A stretch of DNA of 64,000 bases from Eubacteriales bacterium (GTDB lineage Bacteria; Bacillota; Clostridia; Lachnospirales; Lachnospiraceae), in the NCBI GenBank assembly GCA_030536575.1, contig JAUNPS010000016.1:21327-85326 (forward strand). Reading direction: 5' to 3'. This document shows, in pieces, positions 51,615 through 60,652 of the stretch. A model generated the notes under the pieces. That model did not search any database and was not told where the DNA came from. It saw only the letters and a program-made list of their open reading frames with translations. Both the position numbers and the translations under genes were made by a program. Every line of letters starts with the position of its first letter. Position 1 is the stretch's first letter.

Positions 51615-52580
51615 ATGGAATTGCTGATCATTGCAGGATTATTCCTGGCGCTGGCTGCCACAGCCATGCGTCTTTTCCTGCTTCATAAAAATATCCGGAA
51701 ACTGACCCAGGAGTTTCAGGAGATCACGGAACAGGAAGCAGGCGACCGGCGCCTGCAGCTTTCGGGGCCTGACCGGGAGTTGGAGGAGCTGGCGAAGACG
51801 ATGAATGCGTTCATCGAGCGCAGTCACCTGGAAAACTACCGCCATCAGTGCCAGGAACAGCATATCCGGGAAGAAATCACGAATATTTCCCACGACCTGC
51901 GCACGCCGCTGACCTCCATATCCGGCTACCTGGGTCTGCTGAAAAACCCGAATCTTCCGGAGGAGGAGCGGGAAGCCTATTTTTCCGTTGTGGAGCGAAG
52001 AAGCAGGGATTTGGCAGAGATGATTCAGGCATTGTATGATTATGCCAGATTGGAAAGCCGGGAATACCATCTGGAAAAACAGGCGGTGAATGTGCGAAAA
52101 GAACTGTGCGACTGTCTGCTGTCCTTCTATGACGAATTTGAAAAGCAGCAGATTGCCATGGAGACCGAGATTTGTGAGGAAGAAGTCTGGATTCAGGCGG
52201 ATACTGAAGGACTGAAGCGGATCTTCTATAATCTGATCACCAATCTTCTGAAATACCATGGCGGAGTTTGCAGGATCTCGATGAAGACCGCTGGGAAACA
52301 TGTGCAGATTGCCTTCGAAAACCCCGCAGGAAGCCTCTCTCCCTATGAGGCAGAGCACCTTTTCGACCGCTTTTACCGGGCAGAGTCTGCCCGGAACGCA
52401 AAAGGGAGCGGTCTGGGCCTGACGATCACGAAGATGCTGGCCGAGCAGATGGGCGGAAGCATCCGGGCAGAGCTGCGGGGGGACTGGCTCCGGCTCCGGA
52501 TGGCCTTTCCGGTCATTTGCCCTGATTCTTCTTATAGATCAGCCACAGACCCTTTAACAGGAGCTCATCATCCAGAATGA
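51615..52580 (+). CDS. sensor histidine kinase
   Basis: 321 residues. One N-terminal membrane helix (LLIIAGLFLALAATAMRLFL), a HAMP-like linker, the H-box ITNISHDLRTPLTSISGYLG near 93-112 with phospho-His, the N-box IFYNLITNLLKYHG, and GSGLGLTITKMLAEQMGGS. No extracellular sensor domain, so it probably senses through the ABC transporter. The last 22 residues (after RLRMAFPVI) run antisense through the coaX 3' end and look acquired. Confidence 0.9.
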   Translation: MELLIIAGLFLALAATAMRLFLLHKNIRKLTQEFQEITEQEAGDRRLQLSGPDRELEELAKTMNAFIERSHLENYRHQCQEQHIREEITNISHDLRTPLTSISGYLGLLKNPNLPEEEREAYFSVVERRSRDLAEMIQALYDYARLESREYHLEKQAVNVRKELCDCLLSFYDEFEKQQIAMETEICEEEVWIQADTEGLKRIFYNLITNLLKYHGGVCRISMKTAGKHVQIAFENPAGSLSPYEAEHLFDRFYRAESARNAKGSGLGLTITKMLAEQMGGSIRAELRGDWLRLRMAFPVICPDSSYRSATDPLTGAHHPE

Positions 52581-53283
52581 TCTCTTTCCGGCAGTTCGGA
52601 ACCACGATTTTGGCCAGTCCTCCAGTGGCCAGAACCGTCGCTTTTTCACCGAGTTCCAGTTCGATGCGTTCGATCATCCCGTCCATGCATGCCGCATTTC
52701 CATGGAGAACACCGCTCTTCATACAGTCGATGGTGTTCGTGCCGATGACTTTTTTCGGCGGGTCCAGGCTGATCCTGGGAAGCTGGGAAGTACGGCTGAC
52801 CAGGGAATCCAGCGAAGTACGCAGCCCAGGCATGATCATGCCGCCGATATAATTTTTCTTCTTGTCGATGACAGAGATCGTGGTGGCTGTGCCAAGATCG
52901 AAGATGATCAGGGGGGCCGGATATTCTGCGATGGCGGCCACTGCATTTACGACCAGGTCGCTTCCAAGCTGGGCCGGGTTATCCATGAGGATATTCAGAC
53001 CATTTTTCACACCTGGGCCGACGATCATGACGTCCTGGTGCGTGATTTTCACGACAGCATCTTTGACAATATTGGTGACAGGCGGAACCACGGAAGAGAT
53101 GATGGATCCGGAAATCTGATCCGGAGAAATCTGGTACAGCTCCAGCACATTTTTAAAGCTGATGGCATATTCCAGCACTGTCTGGGTAGAATTGGTGGAA
53201 AGACGTTCCACGAAGAGAATTTTCTGGTTTTCAATACATCCGATAACAATATTTGTATTTCCGATATCAATTGCTAAAATCAT
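52513..53283 (-). CDS. coaX: type III pantothenate kinase
   Basis: 256 residues. Phosphorylates pantothenate, the first step to coenzyme A. Seen: LAIDIGNTNIVIG at 3-15 (phosphate 1), FDLGTATTISVID near 128-140, and GGMIMPGLRTSLDSL near 147-161. Overlaps the histidine kinase 3' end by 68 bases, tail to tail. Downstream of panT on the same strand, separated by 90 bases. Confidence 0.94.
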   Translation of the reverse strand: MILAIDIGNTNIVIGCIENQKILFVERLSTNSTQTVLEYAISFKNVLELYQISPDQISGSIISSVVPPVTNIVKDAVVKITHQDVMIVGPGVKNGLNILMDNPAQLGSDLVVNAVAAIAEYPAPLIIFDLGTATTISVIDKKKNYIGGMIMPGLRTSLDSLVSRTSQLPRISLDPPKKVIGTNTIDCMKSGVLHGNAACMDGMIERIELELGEKATVLATGGLAKIVVPNCRKEIILDDELLLKGLWLIYKKNQGK

Positions 53284-53373
53284 AGTCAGACACCTCAGTT
53301 AAAAAATAAAAAGGATACGCGCAGCTTTCGGTGCGCAGTTACAAAAGATTCGGTCGGGCCGGGCGGCATTTGA

Positions 53374-54006
53374 TTAAATTCCGTGTTTGGCTTGAAGCAG
53401 CAAAACGCGTCCGACCAATGCGGTGAGGATCGCGGCGACAATGGCTTCAGGAATTCCATTGATCCCGATGATGGACAGGATGAAGCCATACACAGCCTCC
53501 TCAGCCACGCCGTTTGCGGAAGCATATGCGCTGCGGAAAAACAGAAAGATGAGATTCATGACCAGCAGCGTATTTGTCAATGCGCCGGATAATCCTGCGA
53601 CAGCCAGGGCCAATGTGGGTTTGTCCGATTTCCGCACCTTAGAGATGCCGCGAAAGACATAATAAGGCACGACGCCGGTAAGGATTCTGGGGACAAAGCA
53701 GATTACCAGGCTGCTAAGGCCGCCGTGAATTTCTCCCAGTTCATAAAAGGGCGAAAAGACAAAGGATGTGGCAGTGGGATTGATCGTGTTATTGATCAGG
53801 CTGGTCAGGCCAAAGACAAAGCCCAGCACGGCGCCTTTTTTCGGGCCGAGCAGGATGGCTCCGATGATGACCGGGATGTGGATGATCGTCGCCCTGGTGA
53901 AGCCCAGAGGGATATATCCGAGAAAGGGTGTGAAGGCCAGGATGAAGATCAGTGCTGCGAACAGTGCAACCTGAACCAGGCCCAGTGTGTTGCTTTTTTG
54001 CTTCAT
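53374..54006 (-). CDS. panT: ECF transporter S component, pantothenate (PanT-like)
   Basis: 210 residues, six hydrophobic segments. Seen: VQVALFAALIFILAFTPFLGYIP at the N-terminus (the S-component helix 1 with its Ala-X3-Ala face), GFTRATIIHIPVIIG and GLTSLINNTINPTA. Substrate assigned by resemblance and by its place before coaX; the shared EcfAAT energising module is elsewhere. Ribosome site AAGGAGG. Confidence 0.85.
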   Translation of the reverse strand: MKQKSNTLGLVQVALFAALIFILAFTPFLGYIPLGFTRATIIHIPVIIGAILLGPKKGAVLGFVFGLTSLINNTINPTATSFVFSPFYELGEIHGGLSSLVICFVPRILTGVVPYYVFRGISKVRKSDKPTLALAVAGLSGALTNTLLVMNLIFLFFRSAYASANGVAEEAVYGFILSIIGINGIPEAIVAAILTALVGRVLLLQAKHGI

Positions 54007-54091
54007 GGTTTCCTCCTTGTTATTATTCCCGAAGCGGGATACAATACAATGTGCCGGATTTTCCGGCGGTGATGAAGTCCGTTACCGGGTT

Positions 54092-54120
54092 AGTATACCA
54101 CAGCGAAAAAGCCAGCGCAA
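54092..54120 (-). promoter_or_regulatory. panT-coaX promoter
   Basis: Minus strand: -35 TTGCGC (54115-54120), 17-bp spacer, extended -10 TGGTATACT with TATACT at 54092-54097. The short leader contains hairpins GCCGGA/TCCGGC and TCCCG/CGGGA. Confidence 0.7.
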
Positions 54121-54177
54121 TGTGTAAAAATTCCGAAAAATTTATAGAAAAATAATACATAGAATGAAAGAGTATGC

Positions 54178-54367
54178 TATACTGTTAGTATTATGCTTCG
54201 CATGAACGGTTATACCTTATCAGGGTATAGTGATAAAAATACCCATCCGTGAGCTTCCTCCAACGGGGAATGCGCGAAGGGATACCGCTTTACAGAAACA
54301 ATGAGGATTCTGCGAACGAAAAGTTTTACGCGAAGATAATGGATCATTTGAGAAGGAGAGTTCATTT
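54178..54367 (+). promoter_or_regulatory. coaBC promoter and long leader
   Basis: Extended -10 TGCTATACT (TATACT at 54178-54183) starts a leader of about 175 bases. It contains hairpins TATACC/GGTATA (around 54211-54228) and CCGT/ACGG with a 12-base loop, and ends in GAAGGAGAG before the ATG. No known riboswitch class recognised. Confidence 0.5.
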
Positions 54368-55564
54368 ATGCTAAAAGGGAAGACCGTGATCCTGGGTGTG
54401 ACAGGAAGCATTGCGGCGTACAAATCAGCAAATCTGGCGAGCATGCTGAAAAAGCTGCACTGTGACGTCCATGTGATCATGACGAAAAACGCGACGAATT
54501 TTATTCATCCCATCACCTTCGAGACACTCACCGGGAATAAATGTCTGGTAGATACCTTTGACCGGAATTTTCAATATAACGTGGAACATGTAGCCCTGGC
54601 CAAAAAGGCGGACGTGATGATGATCGCCCCCGCCACGGCGAACGTGATCGGGAAAATCACCGCCGGGATTGCCGACGACATGCTGACCACCACCGTTATG
54701 GCCTGCACCTGTCCGAAGCTGATCGCCCCGGCCATGAACACCAGGATGTATCAGAATCCGATTCTCCAGGAAAATCTGGAAAAACTCCGCAGAAATGACT
54801 ACACAGTCATTGCCCCGGCAGTCGGCATGCTGGCCTGCCAGGACATCGGAGAGGGAAAGCTCCCGCCGGAAGACCTGCTTCTGGACTATATTTTAAAAGA
54901 AATTGCCTGCGAAAAAGATATGATCGGGAAAAAAGTGCTGGTGACCGCCGGGCCGACGATGGAACCGGTGGATCCGGTTCGCTATATCACGAATCACTCT
55001 ACCGGAAAAATGGGCTATGCCCTGGCGAAAAACGCGATGCTGCGGGGAGCCGATGTGACACTGGTGACAGGCCAGACTGCGACGCCGAAGCCGCGGTTTG
55101 TGAAGATCATCGAGATCCAGAGCGCCAGGGAGATGTTTGAAGCGGTGGTGCGGGAAGCGCCGGAGCAGGACATTGTGATCAAAGCCGCTGCCGTAGCCGA
55201 TTACCGTCCGCAGAGTGTCAGCGACGAAAAAGTCAAGAAAAAGGACGAACATCTGGTGCTGGAGCTGGAAAAGACCGATGACATCCTGAAATATCTGGGA
55301 GAGCAGAAAAAGCCAGGCCAGTTTCTCTGCGGGTTTTCCATGGAAACGCAGAATATGCTGGAGAATTCCAGAGCCAAGCTCACGAAAAAGAATCTGGATA
55401 TGGTTGTCGCCAATAATCTGAAAGTCGAGGGCGCTGGATTCGGCACAGACACGAACGTCATTACCATGATCACCAAAGACCAGGAAATTTCGCTGGAACT
55501 GATGAGCAAGGAAGAGGCGGCCGGCCGCATCATTGATCAGATTCTCGCTATGATAAAGGGGTGA
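54368..55564 (+). CDS. coaBC: bifunctional phosphopantothenoylcysteine decarboxylase/synthetase
   Basis: 398 residues. CoaC half (1-180): GVTGSIAAYKSANL, the catalytic His in VEHVALAKKADVMMIAPATAN, and PAMNTRMYQNP. CoaB half (from about 186): VLVTAGPTMEPVDPVRYITN and STGKMGYALA, with AAAVADYRP and the lysine-rich loop VKKKDEHLVLEL. Second and third steps from phosphopantothenate to coenzyme A. Divergent from panT-coaX. Confidence 0.95.
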   Translation: MLKGKTVILGVTGSIAAYKSANLASMLKKLHCDVHVIMTKNATNFIHPITFETLTGNKCLVDTFDRNFQYNVEHVALAKKADVMMIAPATANVIGKITAGIADDMLTTTVMACTCPKLIAPAMNTRMYQNPILQENLEKLRRNDYTVIAPAVGMLACQDIGEGKLPPEDLLLDYILKEIACEKDMIGKKVLVTAGPTMEPVDPVRYITNHSTGKMGYALAKNAMLRGADVTLVTGQTATPKPRFVKIIEIQSAREMFEAVVREAPEQDIVIKAAAVADYRPQSVSDEKVKKKDEHLVLELEKTDDILKYLGEQKKPGQFLCGFSMETQNMLENSRAKLTKKNLDMVVANNLKVEGAGFGTDTNVITMITKDQEISLELMSKEEAAGRIIDQILAMIKG

Positions 55565-55568
55565 ACCG

Positions 55569-55796
55569 ATGAAAGAATACGAAGCCGTGTGGGAAATTTT
55601 CAACCAGTGCGCCAATAATCAGATGCGGGACGTCTTTTTTGAAGAACTGACCCTGGACGACCCGGAAGAATACCTGCGTACCAAGTTTAAAGGAAAAGAA
55701 GTGACCTGGGAAAAGACCCTGCTGGAGGACGGGACGCTCATTTTTGATATTGTTACCTCCGGAATCCGGCAGCGCTACACCTTTACGGAAATTTAG
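55569..55796 (+). CDS. conserved small protein, 75 aa, downstream of coaBC
   Basis: Starts 4 bases after the coaBC stop behind AAAGGGGTG. Acidic and soluble (YEAVWEIFNQCANNQMRDVF, YLRTKFKGKEVTWEKTLLED). Two Cys-free strands at the C-terminus. Family not recognised; coupling to coaBC suggests coexpression, not a defined role. Confidence 0.7.
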   Translation: MKEYEAVWEIFNQCANNQMRDVFFEELTLDDPEEYLRTKFKGKEVTWEKTLLEDGTLIFDIVTSGIRQRYTFTEI

Positions 55797-55833
55797 AGAC
55801 TTTTCCACATTGAAAAACAGGAGGAGGAAACGT

Positions 55834-56805
55834 ATGAAAAGAAAAAAATCGAAACTGAAAAAACTGATCAAATATTCGGTTCTGACTGCAGGTACGGCCA
55901 CAGCCGTGACCTCCGGCGTATTCTTCAAGAAAGTTTTCTGCCGGAAGAAGCCGGGGGAGAAATCCCTGTGGGATGAGGAAGCCCCTTCGTTCGAGAACTA
56001 CCGGCACCAGATTGCGGAAGGAAAAGAGTGGCTGAAAGAAATGGAACCGGAGTCGGAATACGTGATGATCCGTTCCTTCGACGGCCTGATGCTGGACGGC
56101 CGTTTTATCCCGGCAGAGGAAGAGACCGGAAAGACGGTGCTGGCCGTTCATGGCTATACGTCTACAGGAGAAAAGGATTATGCGGTGCTGGCCAGATTTT
56201 TCCATGACGCAGGCTACAATGTGCTCCTGGTGGATAACCGCGCCCACGGTGCCAGCGAAGGAAAATACATTGGCTTTGGATGCCTGGACCGCGAGGACTG
56301 CTACCGATGGGTTCAGTATTTGAACAACCGTTTCCATGGGAACTGTGAGATCTTCCTGCATGGCATTTCCATGGGAGCCGCTACGGTGCTGATGACCAGC
56401 GAGCTGAACCTTCCGCCTTCGGTAAAGGGAATTATCGCAGACTGCGGCTATACGTCGCCCAGGGATGAATTTACTGAGAGGATGAAGGAAAGAGAGAAGA
56501 GCGGGCCGTTTGGAAACGTGATTGTCGCCGCGCTGAATCTGATCTGCCGGGTAGTGGCCGGCTATGGCCTGTCCGATTGTTCCTCCTCCGAAGCCGTAGC
56601 CAGAACGCAGATCCCGGTGTTTCTCATCCATGGCGAAGAGGACCGCGTGGTTCCGGTGCGGATGGCAAGGGAGATCTACCGGGCGTGCGCATCGAAAAAG
56701 AAGCTCTGGATTGTAAAGGGAGCCGGGCATGCGGAGAGCTTTTACTATGCGCAGGAAGAGTATGAACAGCGCGTACTGGAATTCTTTGAGGAATGCCGCC
56801 GCTGA
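55834..56805 (+). CDS. alpha/beta hydrolase
   Basis: 323 residues. N-terminal anchor (VLTAGTATAVTSGVFF, about 16-31), then an alpha/beta hydrolase domain: LAVHGYTSTGEKDYA (oxyanion region), nucleophile Ser in LHGISMGAATVL near 181, Asp in IHGEEDRVVPV near 271 and His in GAGHAESFY near 298. Probably a membrane-tethered esterase or acyltransferase-like enzyme. Start ATG 55834 behind GGAGGAGG. Confidence 0.85.
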   Translation: MKRKKSKLKKLIKYSVLTAGTATAVTSGVFFKKVFCRKKPGEKSLWDEEAPSFENYRHQIAEGKEWLKEMEPESEYVMIRSFDGLMLDGRFIPAEEETGKTVLAVHGYTSTGEKDYAVLARFFHDAGYNVLLVDNRAHGASEGKYIGFGCLDREDCYRWVQYLNNRFHGNCEIFLHGISMGAATVLMTSELNLPPSVKGIIADCGYTSPRDEFTERMKEREKSGPFGNVIVAALNLICRVVAGYGLSDCSSSEAVARTQIPVFLIHGEEDRVVPVRMAREIYRACASKKKLWIVKGAGHAESFYYAQEEYEQRVLEFFEECRR

Positions 56806-56891
56806 AAGAGCCCCGTTTTGCGCAGCGGGAAACGAAGTTCAGGGAATGCGGCATATCCGGACATTTTTCGGTAGAGTGGTATTTGAACATA

Positions 56892-57007
56892 ACTCCTTAA
56901 AGGTTGCATTCCCCGCAGTTTGCATTGAGCAAACGATACCCGGCCGAAGTGAGGGCGGGGCAGATATCCCGCAGCCTGCGGCGGAAAATTGGCCTTTCTT
57001 AAGGAGT
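56892..57007 (+). ncRNA. three-helix structured leader ahead of trkH
   Basis: Outer stem ACTCCTTAA/TTAAGGAGT (56892-56900, 56999-57007), inside it CCCCGC/GCGGGG (56911-56916, 56955-56960) enclosing GTTTGC/GCAAAC, and a separate CCGCAG/CTGCGG hairpin (56969-56981). All stems perfect. The ribosome site (GGAG near 57020) lies outside. It does not match the c-di-AMP (ydaO) consensus I know from other K+ transporter leaders. Confidence 0.55.
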
Positions 57008-57034
57008 ATGGAGGTTTTAGGAGAAGCTTAAAGT

Positions 57035-58384
57035 ATGGAAGCGATTAAAAAATATATCCGGCAGCTCAGTAATATGCAGACGATCGCCCTGGGATTTGCA
57101 GTCATTATTCTGGTCGGCGCGCTGCTTTTGATGCTACCGATTTCCAGCCGCGACGGAAGCTGGACGCGGTTTTCCGACGCTCTGTTCACAGCCACGTCCG
57201 CGACCTGCGTGACCGGACTGGTGACGGTGGATACCTGGCTGCACTGGAATCTGTTCGGCCAATGCCTGATCCTGCTGATGATCCAAGTGGGAGGACTGGG
57301 GTTCATTACGATTGGCGTGCTGTTTTCGCTGGTTCTGCATAAAAAGATCGGCCTTCGTCAGAGAGGGATGGTTTCGGAAAGCATGAATGCGATCCAGATT
57401 GGCGGAATTGTCGGATTTGTCAGAAAGGTACTGATCGGGACGGCCATTGTGGAAGGGGTCGGAGCGGTCTTGCTTTCCATTCGGTTTGTCGGGGAATTTG
57501 GCTTTCTGAAAGGCATTTACTATGGCATTTTCCATTCGGTGTCCGCTTTTTGCAATGCGGGCTTTGATTTGATGGGCTATCAGGGGCCGTTCAGCTCTCT
57601 GGTGAATTACTCTTCGGACTGGCTGGTCAACCTGACGATCATGGCGCTGATCGTGATCGGCGGAATCGGTTTCCTGGTATGGGAGGATCTGTTAAAGCAT
57701 AAGTGGCATTTTTCGAAATACCGCCTGCATACGAAAATCGTACTGCCTGTTACGGCCGTTCTGATTTTTGGCGGCGCTCTGCTGTTTTATCTGTTCGAGA
57801 GGGAGAACTTGATGAAAGATATGGGAGCGCAGGAAGCATTTTTGTGCAGCCTGTTTGCTTCTGTGACGACCAGGACAGCAGGGTTTAATACTACGGATAT
57901 CGCGACTGCCTCCGATGCCAGTAAGCTTTTGAATATCATCCTGATGTTTATCGGAGGAAGCCCCGGTTCCACAGCCGGCGGAATTAAGACGACTACGGTC
58001 GTGATCCTGTTTTTGTATATCCGTTCCATGTTCCAGAAGACGAAAAGCATCAGTATCTGGAAGCGGAGCCTGGAAGCCGATGCCATCAAGCGCGCCGCGG
58101 CCATTGCCTCCGGAAATATGACATTGGCTTTGGGAGCCGCGCTCCTGATCTGCGGGATGCAGAAGCTGCCGTTAGACGACGTTCTGATCGAAACGTTTTC
58201 CGCGATCAGCACCGTAGGCATGTCTGCCGGCATTACCAGAGACTTTCACCTTCTGTCAAAGCTGGCGGTGATCTTTCTGATGTACTGCGGCCGGGTGGGG
58301 ACGCTTTCTGTGGCGCTGTCTTTTACGGAGCGGAAAAAGACTTCGCCGATCGAATACCCGGAGGAGAAAATTTTGATCGGCTGA
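57035..58384 (+). CDS. potassium transporter, TrkH/KtrB family
   Basis: 449 residues. Four pore-loop repeats visible: TATSATCVTGLV near 53-64, FHSVSAFCNAGFDL near 166-179, SVTTRTAGFNTTDI near 275-288 and SAISTVGMSAGITR near 388-401, each with the selectivity Gly. Ends RVGTLSVALSF, typical of KtrB. No TrkA/KtrA regulatory subunit is adjacent. Confidence 0.93.
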   Translation: MEAIKKYIRQLSNMQTIALGFAVIILVGALLLMLPISSRDGSWTRFSDALFTATSATCVTGLVTVDTWLHWNLFGQCLILLMIQVGGLGFITIGVLFSLVLHKKIGLRQRGMVSESMNAIQIGGIVGFVRKVLIGTAIVEGVGAVLLSIRFVGEFGFLKGIYYGIFHSVSAFCNAGFDLMGYQGPFSSLVNYSSDWLVNLTIMALIVIGGIGFLVWEDLLKHKWHFSKYRLHTKIVLPVTAVLIFGGALLFYLFERENLMKDMGAQEAFLCSLFASVTTRTAGFNTTDIATASDASKLLNIILMFIGGSPGSTAGGIKTTTVVILFLYIRSMFQKTKSISIWKRSLEADAIKRAAAIASGNMTLALGAALLICGMQKLPLDDVLIETFSAISTVGMSAGITRDFHLLSKLAVIFLMYCGRVGTLSVALSFTERKKTSPIEYPEEKILIG

Positions 58385-58410
58385 AGGATGACAGATGAAG
58401 GAGTGAAGGA

Positions 58411-59547
58411 TTGGAAATCAAAATTAAAAATTTGAAATTCTTTTTCGCAGGCTGCGTGGGACTTATCCTGCTGGCTTGGGGATTAAATCATATGGCCCTG
58501 GTCGGGGGCTTTATGGAAAATATTCTGGGGATTTTAAGCCCGTTTCTGATGGGGGCGGCCATTGCGTTTATCATGAATGTACCGCTTCGGGGAATTGAGC
58601 GGGTACTGAAAAAACATACCCGGCTGAAAAAGAATGCGGTGCGGATCTGCAGCATGATCCTGACCTATCTGGGCGTTGCGCTGATCCTCTGGTTTGTTGT
58701 GATGACGGTGATTCCGGAACTGATCAATACGTTCGTTCAGATTAATCAGAAAATTCCGGACTTTATCGCCCAGGTGGAAGAGTGGGGAACCGGAATCATT
58801 GAAAAGTATCCGGAGATTACGGACGATCTGTCGGAACTTGGCGGGAATTGGACGGAAATCAACGATACGGTGGTGAACTTTCTGAAAAACGGCATTACCG
58901 GGCTTTTGACTTCCACGGTGGGCGTTGCATCTTCGCTGATCAGCGCAGTGGCGACTTTAGTGATTGCCGTAATTTTTTCTCTGTATATCCTGTTTCAGAA
59001 GGAAAAGCTGGGCCGCCAGGTGAAGAAGATCTTATACGCTTATCTGCCGCTTGCCAGGGCGGAACGGTGCCTGGAGGTAATGCAGATTACGAGCCGGATT
59101 TTTTCCGGATTTATCGCAGGACAGTGCACGGAAGCGGTGGTATTCGGATGTCTCTGCTTTGTGGGAATGACGCTGTTCCGGTTCCCGTATGCGGTAAGCA
59201 TTTCGGTGCTGATCGGATTTACGACACTGATTCCGATTTTTGGCGCGATTTTCGGAACGGTTGTGGGCGCTCTTTTGATTTTGGTGACATCGCCCATTAA
59301 GGCGGTTGGTTTTGTGATTATGATCCTGATTTTGCAGCAGATCGACGGGAACCTGATTTACCCGCGCATTGTCGGGAACAGCGTAGGCCTGCCGGGAATC
59401 TGGGTTATGGTAGCGGTGACGGTTGGCGGAAGCCTGATGGGGGTTTTCGGAATGCTGGTGTTTGTGCCGCTGGCTTCGGTCTGCTACTGTCTTCTGCGGG
59501 AAAATGTGAACAAACGCCTGCGGAAACGGGATATACAGGCCTTGTAA
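58411..59547 (+). CDS. AI-2E family transporter
   Basis: 378 residues, TTG start 7 bases after AAGGAG. About eight membrane segments; seen: ILSPFLMGAAIAFIMNVPL, VIFSLYILFQKEKLGRQV, FIAGQCTEAVVFG and the C-terminal GNSVGLPGIWVMVAVTVGGSLMG pattern typical of the family. Members export AI-2 or act as Na+/H+ antiporters; substrate here unknown. Confidence 0.88.
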   Translation: MEIKIKNLKFFFAGCVGLILLAWGLNHMALVGGFMENILGILSPFLMGAAIAFIMNVPLRGIERVLKKHTRLKKNAVRICSMILTYLGVALILWFVVMTVIPELINTFVQINQKIPDFIAQVEEWGTGIIEKYPEITDDLSELGGNWTEINDTVVNFLKNGITGLLTSTVGVASSLISAVATLVIAVIFSLYILFQKEKLGRQVKKILYAYLPLARAERCLEVMQITSRIFSGFIAGQCTEAVVFGCLCFVGMTLFRFPYAVSISVLIGFTTLIPIFGAIFGTVVGALLILVTSPIKAVGFVIMILILQQIDGNLIYPRIVGNSVGLPGIWVMVAVTVGGSLMGVFGMLVFVPLASVCYCLLRENVNKRLRKRDIQAL

Positions 59548-59570
59548 AAATACAGGTAATAAGGTATACT
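59542..59570 (+). promoter_or_regulatory. mrp promoter
   Basis: -35 TTGTAA (59542-59547, overlapping the upstream stop), 17-bp spacer, -10 TATACT (59565-59570). Confidence 0.7.
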
Positions 59571-59665
59571 TGAATAGGCGAAGCACGCCCAGCCGGGTTG
59601 AACGTTTCGAAAACCCGCAGGGGATGCTCCCATGTGTGAACGAAATAGACACAGGAGGCAAAAAC

Positions 59666-60496
59666 ATGTCAGAAAAAGGATGCAGCAACAGCGGCTGCAC
59701 AAAAGAAAGCTGTGAAGGATGTCCTTCTAAAAAGCCGGAAAGTTTTCTGGTTGAACAAAACATATATTCCGATGTGAAACATGTCATCGGCATTGTCAGC
59801 GGCAAAGGCGGCGTTGGAAAATCCATGGTAACCGCTTCCCTGGCCAATCTGATGGCGTCTAAAGGATATCGGGTGGGAATCCTGGATGCGGATATTACCG
59901 GCCCGTCCATTCCGAAGATGTACGGCCTGCACGGGCCTGCCCAGGCGGATGACGAAGGCATTTATCCGATGTTGACGAAGAACGATATCAAGGTGATTTC
60001 CATCAATCTGCTGATGCCGGATGAGGAAGCGCCGGTGATCTGGAGAGGCCCCATTCTTGCCAATATGGTAAAACAGTTCTGGAGTGATGTCATCTGGGGA
60101 GAACTGGACTATCTGTTTGTAGATATGCCGCCGGGAACCGGCGATGTGCCGCTGACGGTGTTCCAGTCCCTTCCGGTAGACGGCATTGTCATTGTGTCTT
60201 CTCCGCAGGATCTGGTGCGGATGATTGTGAAGAAGGCTTATAATATGGCGAAGGCCATGAATATCCCGATTCTGGGAATCGTGGAGAACTACAGTTATCT
60301 GAAATGTCCGGACTGCGGAAAGGAGATCGCGGTCTTTGGCCAGAGCCATATCGAGGAGATTGCTCAGGAGCTGGGGACGGAGCTGCTTGGGAAAATGCCG
60401 ATTGATCCGGCGTTTGCGGAGCTGGCAGACCAGGGAGCTTTTGAGAAAGCGGAGAATCCTTATCTTGAGAAAGCTTTTTTTGCACTCAGAAAATAG
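59666..60496 (+). CDS. Mrp/ApbC-type iron-sulfur carrier ATPase
   Basis: 276 residues. N-terminal Cys cluster (CSNSGCTKESCEGCP), deviant Walker A SGKGGVGKS near 44-52, DADITGPSIPKMYGL, and the dimer-interface CPDCG near 215-219 that holds a bridging [4Fe-4S] cluster. Assembles or transfers clusters to client enzymes. Start ATG 59666 after ACAGGAGG. Fits an anaerobe rich in radical SAM enzymes. Confidence 0.92.
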   Translation: MSEKGCSNSGCTKESCEGCPSKKPESFLVEQNIYSDVKHVIGIVSGKGGVGKSMVTASLANLMASKGYRVGILDADITGPSIPKMYGLHGPAQADDEGIYPMLTKNDIKVISINLLMPDEEAPVIWRGPILANMVKQFWSDVIWGELDYLFVDMPPGTGDVPLTVFQSLPVDGIVIVSSPQDLVRMIVKKAYNMAKAMNIPILGIVENYSYLKCPDCGKEIAVFGQSHIEEIAQELGTELLGKMPIDPAFAELADQGAFEKAENPYLEKAFFALRK

Positions 60497-60523
60497 AATA
60501 GTCTGCGGAAAGCAGACGGGAGA

Positions 60524-60556
60524 AAAAGGTGTCGTATGAGTACGGCGCCTTTTTTT
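60524..60556 (+). terminator. terminator after mrp
   Basis: Stem AAAGGTGTCGTA/TACGGCGCCTTT (two G-T pairs), TGAG loop, T tract. Confidence 0.8.
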
Positions 60557-60582
60557 GTACGCGGAATCTTGGAAAATATTAC

Positions 60583-60633
60583 TTGACAGTGCAGAACGTT
60601 TGTTCTATAATCAAGAAAAAGAACAGATGTTCG
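60583..60633 (+). promoter_or_regulatory. SOS-type promoter with two LexA boxes
   Basis: -35 TTGACA (60583-60588), 17-bp spacer, -10 TATAAT (60606-60611): a consensus promoter. Box 1 AGAACGTTTGTTCT (60593-60606) fills the spacer; box 2 AGAACAGATGTTCG (60620-60633) lies at the transcript start. Both fit the Gram-positive LexA/DinR pattern CGAAC-N4-GTTCG, box 2 at all but one base. Confidence 0.75.
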
Positions 60634-60652
60634 AAATAAAGGGGAGATGAAA

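Noticed and set aside
56806-57034. c-di-AMP (ydaO) riboswitch before trkH
   Set aside because: The region is structured, but the conserved ydaO segments are not recognisable, so I call it only an unclassified structured leader.
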